Source: Plutella xylostella
Lineage: Eukaryota > Arthropoda > Insecta > Lepidoptera > Plutellidae
Direction: 5' to 3'
Length of the DNA: 64,000 nucleotides
NCBI RefSeq assembly: GCF_932276165.1
Contig: NC_064001.1
Span: forward strand, 3,851,501-3,915,500
Shown here: positions 59,801 through 64,000 of the stretch, piece after piece
Numbering within the stretch: the first letter of the stretch is position 1
Layout of the letters: every line of letters begins with the position of its first letter
Notes under the pieces: generated by a model
Seen by the model: the letters and a program-made list of their open reading frames with translations, nothing else
Database searches by the model: none
Told to the model about the DNA's origin: nothing
Position numbers and translations under genes: made by a program

Positions 59801-62800
59801 TGACCATAACAACGTATGTAATGTAGGTAGTAGTACTGTATAAAAATAATATACCTGTAATAGTATTCTAGGTTCTGGAAAAGGTACTTCTTCGAGTAAA
59901 TGTGTGATGTAGCGCTCCACCGGTATATTTAAAGGCGTTTTGCTTAACGACATTTCCTGTAACAAAACATTATGATTATTTCAAAGAAATTAAAATTTAA
60001 TAAGTATCATTCGTTTTTAAGCAACCTAATGTGTCCAAATGTCCCTGGGTGCAGTCTTGGGCCTCTTGACTCCAATTATTACAAGAGGAGTATTTAAGTC
60101 ATCCCGCCATTTCTTTTTGGGTCTCTAATACTTCATCGGTAGTAATGGTCACCACTCCTTGGAGCAAAAACAAAACTCACCCAAATATACATCAGCCACC
60201 GTTCAAAAGTATCGCTGAAGGGCCACCGCGACAGCAGGCAGATGGTCTTGTTGACGTGCAGCGAGTGCGTGGCGTGGGACGCCCCGCGCCGCCAGCCCAG
60301 CTCTTCCATCTGCTGCGAGCCTGGTACTGCTGCTGCCGCTACACGGGTTCGTTATCGACGTAGATAAAGGTACTATATCGCGATTCGTCATAAATACAGC
60401 GCTGTTATTGGGTAATGCGCATTAAACGAGTTTATCGACGTCGATAACGAAGTCTTGCTGCGGACGCTGAGCCGAATACCTAAAGAGGAATTGTACCTAA
60501 CCTAACCTTACCCCACTATTCCTTACTACAACAATGTAAAACTCACCCAAATATACGTCTGCTTAGCCGTATGCCTAAAGGAGTATTGGACCTAACCTAA
60601 CCAAGAACCAGAATTCCATACAGAAAAGACAAAACTCACCCAAATATACATCAACCACCGTTCAAAAGTATCACTGAAGGGCCACCGCGACAGCAGGCAG
60701 ATGGCCTTGTTGACGTGCAGCGAGTGCGTGGCGTGGGACGCCCCGCGCCGCCAGCCCAGCTCCTCCATCTGCTGCGAGCCTAGTACTTCTATTGCCGCTA
60801 CACGGGTTCGTTAACGACGTAGATAAACGTTACTATATGACGATTCGCCATAAATACGCTGTTATTGGTGGAACGTGCATTAAACGAGTTTATCGACGAC
60901 GAAAACGAAGCCGTGCTGCGGACGCTGAGCCGTATACCTAAAGGGGAATTGTACCTAACCTAACCTAACTACAACAACATACGAGTAGAACTCACCCATA
61001 TATACATCAACCATCGTTCAAAAGTATCGCTGAAGGGCCACCGCGACAGCAGGCAGATGGTCTTGTTGACGTGCAGCGAGTGCGTGGCGTGGGACACCCC
61101 GCGCCGCCAGCCCAGCTCCTCCATCTGGTGATCGTCTAGCCGAGTGTGGGGGTACGACTCGTAGAAGGTTATTGCTGAGCCGTATACCTGAGGATTGGGA
61201 AATTTAAGGTATAGGTACTTATGTGAAATTGTAACGCTGTTGGTTATCTATAAATAAATATATGAAATTGGTTTGAGTGTGAATAACGTCATGTTTGTAC
61301 GTAGGTATAGGCTTACGGGCAAAGGAACGGTTTCTCATTTCTAACTTGCAACTATGATGGTGCCTAATTCACTTCTTAAAACCGGCAATCCAAACCTCTA
61401 TATTCCTGCGTCCAATAATGCGATCTTCAGCCTGAAAGCTATACACACATTGATCTGGTATGGATTGTTTATCTTGTTCTAGGTCTCGGTGATTACAACT
61501 GTAGAAAGGGAGTGCAATTGTGGCACCAAAATCGACACGCTGAGAAGAATACTACTCAAACAGTAAATAAACTCACTTTATCCGTGGCGTCGGCGACAGT
61601 AAGCACAAACGTAGAGAACACGGGCCTCGGCGCGGCGGCGGCGATGGGCCACATCTCGAGCGTGGCTCCCATGGGCAGGCAGAACAGAGGGACGGACGTG
61701 GGGAAGGCCAGGCTGCGACGGTCCGTTGTTGGGTATCTGGGGAGTCGTGGAAATTGTTATTTAGTTAGTTTAGGTATTTATTGTTATCACTGGAATATCG
61801 CGATAGCAGGGTTGATCCCATAGATAAAAAGTTTCTCAGAATATCAGAGATGCACCTGTCTTCAGAAAGTTTACTTCTAAAATTCCACTCTTTGCAATCA
61901 GTATTCCTACTTAGTTATAATCAGGACAGGATAGGGGTAAGGAGCGTACAAGATATTGCAAATACATATTCTTTTAGCAAACAAATAAAACAAAACACCT
62001 ATTACGGCCCTTCTTATGTAACATGTGAGGCACGCACCGCTTTATAAGGTTCATTACACACATTAGTGATACAGTGCCGGCAATTAGCTTTCATAACGAA
62101 AGGAGAAAACTTCCTAACTCCCTGGAGAAATTTTGTAACAATACTACTGTTAGGTAGGTAAGTACATCTTTTTTTAAATGTTTAGTTTTACTGCAGCTAT
62201 AAATGGTTCTAATGGTTACTTGTGTCTCAAAACTCGTGGTATTTTGCTCAACATTTAGCATTACTAACTTACTTAAAATTTTTCGATGAAAAAACATTGT
62301 TAAAGCCATAGATTTTCTTGAAATATTTACCTAAATAGTACTTCTGGCTTGTACGGTATGATGGGTGGCCGGTTCATTGACTTCTTGTAACACAGGAAAA
62401 CATCGCTGCCCATTAGACCTGCAATTTAATACCAATTATAACAACATTATCTTATTTATAAACATTGAGTTTTTATAATATGTACTGCATTCTTGGTTAA
62501 GTATATCATCATCATCATATTGTACACCCGCCTAAGGTAAACCATAGGAGTTGTTATCAAAATTAAATAGTGGTTACGAAAATACAAGGCTCCACATAAT
62601 TACAACCACAAATATCACCCAAAAAGCATTCACTGGCAGACATATAGGCCCCTTTGGCAGTAGTTAGATTTGTAGTAGGTAGGTATAGCATGCCTCTATG
62701 TTTATGTTATCTCCTTGAAGAAGGTACCTTTTCGAATAGGTAACTTATCATTTTTTTTGTTCTATATCAACTTACCCTTATTCAAATTCTTCGGTATCAC

Positions 62801-63015
62801 ACAGAAGGCATGCGGCGGCGTCTCCCCCTTGCTCACTATGATCACGCACACATCGACGACCACTAACGCATTACACGGTGCGTGTGTGTGCGCGCGACGG
62901 TACGTTATGAAGGTTTTAGCCGTAGAGTTGTTGACGTTGGCCAGACGGCCGCCGACCGTGGACAGGACCATTTCTGCGTCCGTCATGAGGCGTTCTTTGC
63001 CCTCGTACATTACAC
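34614..63015 (-). CDS. Crag: Crag / DENND4, DENN-domain Rab guanine-nucleotide exchange factor (5' end outside window)
   Basis: Thirty-two coding exons on the minus strand, in gene order: 63015-62776, 62418-62331, 61736-61577, 61187-60996, 59956-59855, 59620-59448, 58709-58618, 58286-58165, 57403-57212, 56869-56705, 56247-56157, 55790-55665, 52895-52721, 50306-50120, 49147-48981, 47995-47874, 46806-46693, 46328-46194, 45729-45623, 45428-45317, 45129-45018, 43483-43301, 42661-42572, 42019-41942, 41516-41293, 40933-40809, 39182-39003, 38610-38520, 38241-38086, 35978-35822, 35504-35388, 34803-34614 (TGA). All are GT-AG and phases agree throughout, giving 1,520 aa. The protein activates Rab10 and Rab11 in flies and directs basement-membrane secretion and rhodopsin traffic (known of the family). 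The order is end of the MABP region, uDENN, cDENN, dDENN, PPR-like stretch, disordered linker, cysteine-rich C-terminal block. First exons lie right of 64000. Exon 12 and 22 donors are weak. Confidence 0.93.
34870..35130 (+). mobile_element. RTE-type retrotransposon 3'-end remnant
   Basis: The plus strand has decayed phrases of the RTE C-terminus (AACCGAAAGCCGATGGGG, GGCAAACGTAGTGTAGGACG) and the tail text GTCCAGCAGTGAACTGCTAT. Lies in the last Crag intron. Confidence 0.6.
35240..35370. mobile_element. Small inverted-repeat element
   Basis: ATATCCCATTCCAC at 35250 is matched by GTGGAATGGGATAT at 35343-35356, with a second inner pair CCCTTATTCGAATG / TAATAAGGG. The phrase GGAATGGGATATCC recurs near 58100. 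Confidence 0.6.
36327..36946 (+). mobile_element. Non-autonomous hAT-like element with transposase C-terminal remnant
   Basis: Ends TAGTGTTGCCACGAATA and the complement of TAGAGATGCCACGAATATTC are flanked by the 8-bp duplication GTTTTTAC (36319-36326 and 36947-36954). Subterminal zones are packed with CCGAATATTCGG and CCGAATACCG repeats. The inside encodes DPYKWWSANKKQYPNLLKFA and YLSSPGSSVYSE, which match the C-terminal dimerisation region of hAT transposases. About 620 bp, in the Crag intron after exon 29. Confidence 0.85.
36955..37054 (-). pseudogene. Echo copy A of Crag exon 29 (3' part)
   Basis: Matches the last 100 bases of exon 38241-38086 with its donor (now GTAAAAAC). Against the parent it has one silent and two coding changes. 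No acceptor. Confidence 0.85.
37245..37374 (-). pseudogene. Echo copy B of Crag exon 29 (3' part)
   Basis: About 130 bases of the exon plus a GTAAAAAC donor. One silent and four coding changes. It breaks off at GCCGCGCTC and continues into TACGCTACACTATCG, exactly as copy C does. Confidence 0.85.
37654..37783 (-). pseudogene. Echo copy C of Crag exon 29 (3' part)
   Basis: About 130 bases plus a GTACGT donor. Three silent and two coding changes. It shares its break point and flanking repeat (AAATGGCGG ... CCGCCATTTTA) with copy B. Confidence 0.85.
38821..38927 (-). pseudogene. Echo copy of Crag exon 27 (3' part)
   Basis: 107 bases from the donor (GTGAGC) back to TACTATACGA of the exon. Seven codons differ silently and one differs in sense (L to R). 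The flanking intron (TAGATGGCGCCACT) is duplicated as well, so the tandem unit is about 180 bp. Confidence 0.85.
39345..39943. mobile_element. Non-autonomous element with GGGGCATTCCA inverted ends
   Basis: GGGGCATTCCATAGTG on the left and CGTGGAATGCCCC on the right are inverted. Three direct copies of GTGACTGGTGGGAC (about 39358, 39537 and 39723) lie inside. ATTA flanks both sides. No coding capacity. It lies in the intron between exons 26 and 27. Confidence 0.65.
40166..40290 (-). pseudogene. Echo or alternative copy 1 of Crag exon 26
   Basis: Same 41 codons as exon 40933-40809 with seven silent and no coding changes. The donor is GTGAGA. An acceptor-like CCCTTCAG precedes it in the correct phase (two bases before TGG), so it could be a usable exon. 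Listed as pseudogene only because use is unknown. Confidence 0.7.
40511..40635 (-). pseudogene. Echo or alternative copy 2 of Crag exon 26
   Basis: Again the same 41 codons, with nine silent and no coding changes against exon 40933-40809. The donor GTATGG is identical to that of copy 3. The upstream side reads CCTAGGAG then TGG, which does not give a good in-phase acceptor. Confidence 0.7.
40809..46806 (-). CDS. Crag: Crag exons 17-26: low-complexity linker
   Basis: Ten exons rich in S, P, A and acidic residues, as expected for the variable DENND4 linker. Conserved islands are DAQIVQNLQRLSF, SPRTPVLSDDPLGALRS, RYSPARLSLRKENMKLG and FQSGLSSLKSAANTMAKKFD. The 43483-43301 exon includes an alanine/proline run and is closed by my choice of a GTATTT donor, the only one in the right phase; this boundary is the least certain. 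Confidence 0.85.
42475..42556. mobile_element. Very small hairpin MITE
   Basis: GGTCTGTTTTTTAATCTCAG and its inverted copy flank a loop of about 30 bases. The terminal sequence recurs at 11912. Confidence 0.75.
43068..43187 (-). pseudogene. Echo copy of Crag exon 22 (3' part)
   Basis: About 120 bases, with donor GTATTT as in the parent. Seven silent and no coding substitutions, plus a 2-base deletion after AAG that breaks the frame. About 80 bases of flanking intron are duplicated too. Confidence 0.8.
43543..44899 (+). mobile_element. 5'-truncated RTE-like LINE with 13-bp target duplication
   Basis: ATTAAAGTTTAAC stands on both sides (43530-43542 and 44900-44912). The frame is open from 43544 to the stop at 44885-44887. 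It encodes WRGITLLPIPSKVLSKIILD, GFRPGRSCTDQINTLR, FVDFEKAFDTLHW, GVRQGCLLSPLLF, YADDLCLLSN and, in the C-terminal part, VKSVLLYGCETWKTT and GKRKRGRPKQTWRR. No poly(A) tail or 3' repeat is visible. The clean duplication and intact frame mean a recent insertion. It is antisense to Crag, in the intron after exon 21. Confidence 0.9.
47028..47080 (+). mobile_element. RTE-type 3'-end remnant
   Basis: GGGAGAGGCCTACGTCCAGC then GGCTGATGATG, the tail phrase repeated elsewhere in the window. Confidence 0.55.
47083..47830 (-). mobile_element. LINE 3' fragment, antisense to plus, sense with Crag
   Basis: The minus strand encodes MEFLKVRRDRADIIFLYKVL, LHGFIDCPDIL and a diverged C-terminus typical of jockey/CR1-type ORF2, then a 3' UTR and an AAATAATAATAATA tail at 47083-47100. 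The upstream half is lost. Confidence 0.7.
47831..47862. repeat. (ATG)n microsatellite next to a 5' splice site
   Basis: About ten GAT/ATG units ending 11 bases from the donor of Crag exon 16. Confidence 0.9.
47874..52895 (-). CDS. Crag: Crag exons 13-16: post-DENN helical (PPR-like) region
   Basis: Exons 52895-52721 (TRFELNPDLM, then a seven-glycine run), 50306-50120 (VARKASASPEAWAACLLGAC, LRQAYELLQRATKHRLQLDE), 49147-48981 (VCYRVMMQLCGIHSLPVLAV, LQPNALTYGYYNRCVLEAHW) and 47995-47874 (SRLLWNKLRIAVMGAALF). The helix-pair pattern with QPNALTYGYYN resembles a pentatricopeptide repeat, as described for DENND4. Confidence 0.9.
49418..49490 (+). mobile_element. RTE-type 3'-end remnant
   Basis: GGAAGAGGCCTACGTCCAGC followed by a decayed ACTGCTATAGGCTG tail. 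Lies in the intron between Crag exons 14 and 15. Confidence 0.55.
49640..50190 (-). repeat. Exact 100-bp tandem array of the exon-14 end and its donor
   Basis: Six copies spaced exactly 100 bp apart (CTTGGTGGCT at 49641, 49741, 49841, 49941, 50041 and 50141). The last is the real end of Crag exon 14. In gene orientation each unit holds 72 bases of exon (24 codons, ERTTLRQAYE to LQLDE) followed by 28 bases that begin GT and end AG. Copies look identical, apart from a diverged end in the outermost unit, so the expansion is recent or actively homogenised. The array offers six identical GTGACT donors. Confidence 0.95.
50433..51123. mobile_element. Foldback element with Tc1/mariner-like ends and transposase C-terminal remnant
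   Basis: Ends CAGGGTGGGCCAGTGAAAAG and its complement are flanked by TA. Inverted arms of about 170 bp are both derived from the 3' end of the same element. Between them the plus strand encodes LKAKIREEMVAIP and NFHSRLEECRSRNGGH, resembling the C-terminus of Tc1/IS630-type transposases. It lies in the intron between exons 13 and 14. Confidence 0.75.
51229..52675. mobile_element. hAT-like element (CAGTGTTTTTCAACCT ends) carrying an RTE pseudogene
   Basis: Ends CAGTGTTTTTCAACCT and the exact complement are flanked by the 8-bp duplication CTCTATAC (51221-51228 and 52676-52683). Subterminal GGTCGCGACCCC repeats occur on both sides. No hAT transposase is left; the interior (about 51440-52350) is a decayed RTE reverse transcriptase. 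Confidence 0.85.
51440..52350 (+). pseudogene. Decayed RTE reverse-transcriptase fragment inside the hAT-like element
   Basis: In shifting frames: FVDYENAFNSIETWE, then FADDIVIMAESLQELSWMME followed by a stop, VLPVMTYGAETWALM, AQRAMERAMLGVSL, and KLKWQWAGHICRRTDNRWGR. The order matches an RTE ORF2 with a deletion between the VDYE and FADD blocks, plus several frameshifts and stops. Confidence 0.8.
53194..54204. mobile_element. Harbinger-like non-autonomous element with GCAAACA repeats
   Basis: Left end TACCCCATCCACACGCT and right end, read inverted, AGCCCCATCCATACGCT, flanked by TTA (53191-53193 and 54205-54207). Subterminal zones are made of GCAAACA and GTTTGCTG repeats. A weak open frame inside is composition-driven. 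It lies in the intron between Crag exons 12 and 13. Confidence 0.6.
54560..54842 (+). mobile_element. Retroelement 3' end with ACTTTG-repeat tail
   Basis: AATAAAAACA followed by four TTTGAC units ends directly at the donor of exon-12 echo 1. The body (GGTACCTGATGAATGAAGAA, CTTGCCTCCGTTCTTCTGC) is not assigned to a clade. Confidence 0.6.
54846..54955 (-). pseudogene. Echo copy 1 of Crag exon 12 (3' part)
   Basis: 110 bases, same amino acids as the parent, four silent changes and none coding. The donor is GTCTAA, formed where a retroelement tail begins. Confidence 0.85.
55020..55200 (+). mobile_element. RTE-type 3'-end remnant
   Basis: GAACAGGCAAACGCAGTGTG, GCGGGTAGCCGGTAGTGGTT and GGAGAGGCCTATGTCCAGCA, ending in a TGATGATGA tail. 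A close copy follows at 55500-55660. Confidence 0.65.
55365..55474 (-). pseudogene. Echo copy 2 of Crag exon 12 (3' part)
   Basis: 110 bases, same amino acids as the parent, three silent changes. The donor is GTAGAA, a better match to consensus than that of the full exon. Confidence 0.85.
55500..55660 (+). mobile_element. RTE-type 3'-end remnant abutting the exon-12 donor
   Basis: GCGGGTAGCCGGTTGTTGTG, GTAGAGGCCTATGTCCAGCA and a GATGATGATAT tail that stops three bases short of the GT of exon 12. Confidence 0.65.
55665..57403 (-). CDS. Crag: Crag exons 9-12: dDENN domain
   Basis: Exons 57403-57212 (ISIKLLPKRSARVLKQTLEA), 56869-56705 (IQEAFLRFMAVTLAGYRGHL), 56247-56157 (THQKFYALMMRTQMFTRFIE) and 55790-55665 (LPFFDECTEKV, TVFVLPPDPPHPG). 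The donor of exon 12 at 55664 reads GTCTAT, weak from position +3 onward, because repeat DNA begins there. Confidence 0.9.
56617..56685 (-). repeat. Two mini-echoes of the Crag exon-10 end and donor
   Basis: 27-base copies of the exon end, at 56617-56643 and 56659-56685, each followed by GTAC in gene orientation, as in the parent (56705). The unit is about 42 bp. Confidence 0.85.
57404..58164 (-). other. Crag intron between exons 8 and 9, nothing recognised
   Basis: AT-rich, no exon, no element with clear ends. Confidence 0.4.
58165..59956 (-). CDS. Crag: Crag exons 5-8: central cDENN domain
   Basis: Exons 59956-59855, 59620-59448, 58709-58618 and 58286-58165. Key blocks are NIPVERYITHLLEEVPFP, FRQLLLNLGPDHCLLLLAL, ITEQKILIHSLRP, FPFKWQCPYIPLCPLG and PLPYLIGVDSRFFDLF, then CVDLDTNNIT. 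This is the catalytic Rab-binding part. Confidence 0.93.
58911..59446 (-). repeat. Echo copies of Crag exon 6 with duplicated intron
   Basis: 59058-59180 is a long copy of exon 59620-59448 with an internal deletion. Over the shared part about six codons differ silently and one in sense (E to Q). Two mini-copies of the exon end follow near 59182-59206 and 59252-59286. The intron phrase TTGGCGCCGGCAT, an ATCACGTCGG-type block and CCAATTTT repeat with each copy (about 58911, 59210 and 59290). Confidence 0.8.
60181..60312 (-). pseudogene. Echo copy 1 of Crag exon 4 (3' part)
   Basis: 132 bases with the GTGAGT donor. Four silent changes and one coding change (V to A). It breaks off at CCATCTG in plus orientation. 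Confidence 0.85.
60370..60480. repeat. GATAAATACAGCG-type repeat between exon-4 echoes, copy 1
   Basis: CATAAATACAGCGCTGTTATTGGG and a TTATCGACGTCGATAA palindrome; related to 10098-10395 and to 60830-60935. Confidence 0.7.
60640..60771 (-). pseudogene. Echo copy 2 of Crag exon 4 (3' part)
   Basis: 132 bases with the GTGAGT donor. Three silent and two coding changes, one (V to A) shared with copy 1. Same break point as copy 1. A third mini-copy of the donor and last 13 exon bases lies near 60543-60560. Confidence 0.85.
60830..60935. repeat. GATAAATACAGCG-type repeat, copy 2
   Basis: GCCATAAATACGCTGTTATTGG and GTTTATCGACG; diverged copy of 60370-60480. Confidence 0.65.
60996..63015 (-). CDS. 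Crag: Crag exons 1-4 (of those visible): MABP end and uDENN
   Basis: Exon 63015-62776 encodes MYEGKERLMTDAEMVLSTVG and SKGETPPHAFCVIPKNLNK. Exon 62418-62331 has LMGSDVFLCYKKS, the last MABP-type strand. Exon 61736-61577 has VPLFCLPMGATLEMWP and VFSTFVLTVAD, the uDENN start. Exon 61187-60996 has VYGSAITFYESYP and ICLLSRWPFSDTFERWL. These are the most conserved family blocks and fix the identity. Confidence 0.93.
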
Positions 63016-64000
63016 CTGGAAGGAGAGGGGTGGGTTAGTTATATTCAACAGTTAATACGGTATAAAATTATGGGAGGATAATTAAAGGAGGCTCTCTGAG
63101 TGACGTATTTTCGGCGAACCTTGTAGGTGCGATCAGCGCAGCTTGAGCAGACACTTCACCACGGTGACAATGCTAGTGCTGCTCTATTGTTTGTGAATAT
63201 AAGTCAAAAGATGGAGGAAAGAGGCCGAGGATTTCTTCTTCTGGCGTCTCAGTGTCGTGAATGGTAGCAAATTTTTTTCCAGACCAAAAAGAAGCAACTT
63301 TGATGGCATTCTACTCGTAGTTGGTCTGGAGTAAATCTTCCCGAATGCAGATGGCAGGGCTTTTGATTTTCCGAAATGCAACAGGAGACCTTTGTATACC
63401 GATGCCGTGATGCAATTGTGTCTTGCTTCATTTAGTGATTAAATGTACTACCTATTGTGATGCTCTAAACATGCTCTAGATAAATCAGTATGTAACGTAT
63501 AAGGTACTATGGTCCACGAGAGTTACTATTACTATGGCCCAATTCAGTAATACGGTCCTGATATTTATTACGTGGTATTGATATTTTAGAATGCATAGGC
63601 CCATGATCCGATATATTTAGATTCTACTCATGACCATTAATAGTAAGATCGTTGTCGCCAAAGGTAACTGCGTAATTAGCGTTACGTATGCAAATACCTG
63701 ACAAGTAAACAACACAACATGTAAACATCATAGTACAGTGCAGGGCTAAGCGAAACAATTTGGACTATGAACTGTACCTAATCCTTTAAGTCGTTAGTCG
63801 TAAGATGTAAATTTGTACGGCCAGAGTAGCATTTACTGTAAACACCCACCCACGGTGCCCGGCAAACGGCTAATACAAAACCTACTACACTTGGTATGCA
63901 TACGAGATTACGCCGAGACAAGCGCATTACAATATTATCGCGATGACATAACGAGAGGTAATCTAATATTCCGGTCACCTGTATAAAATCTCGGTCAAAT
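63016..64000 (-). other. Crag intron at the right edge
   Basis: No coding exon could be placed here in the phase required (two bases owed to the next exon). The remaining N-terminal exons must lie further right. Confidence 0.5.

Overview
The window looks like nuclear DNA from an insect, most likely a moth or butterfly (Lepidoptera). This is an inference. It rests on AT-rich introns and intergenic DNA with many short exons, on dense RTE-type retrotransposon tails of the CATCATCATCAGCC kind, and on many short TA-flanked elements with CAGGGTG ends. All gene calls come from reading exons by eye, with splice sites and codon phase checked at every junction. Nothing was searched against a database.

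Layout. (1) 1-695, plus strand: the last two coding exons of a CRAL-TRIO lipid-transfer protein. (2) 7916-24012, minus strand: a complete six-exon CRAL-TRIO gene (297 aa), convergent with the first and probably its paralogue. Its 8.7-kb third intron (12111-20826) holds a 1.67-kb foldback element and a LINE that was split by a 2.27-kb DNA element, which itself carries a second LINE. (3) 24013-30921: intergenic DNA with several non-autonomous elements. (4) 30922-32336, plus strand: a three-exon neugrin-family gene (373 aa). (5) 34614-63015, minus strand: 32 coding exons (1,520 codons) of Crag/DENND4, a DENN-domain Rab exchange factor. Its N-terminal exons lie beyond the right edge. Neugrin and Crag are convergent.

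The genes do not form an obvious shared pathway. Two are lipid-binding proteins, one is a mitochondrial RNA-related factor, and one controls Rab-dependent traffic.

The most unusual feature is repeated partial duplication of exons. At least eight Crag exons and one CRAL-TRIO exon have one or more 'echo' copies lying downstream in the gene. Each echo holds the 3' part of the exon plus its 5' splice site. Almost none has an acceptor. In most of them the differences from the parent exon are largely synonymous, which is not how neutral debris should look. One exon end is copied into an exact 100-bp array. Assembly of divergent haplotypes is the main rival explanation and should be tested first.

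The rest is a mosaic of transposable elements, many with visible target-site duplications: hAT-like, Tc1/mariner-like, Harbinger-like, several LINE clades, and a paired family of 'telegraph' elements that share a GC-rich module.
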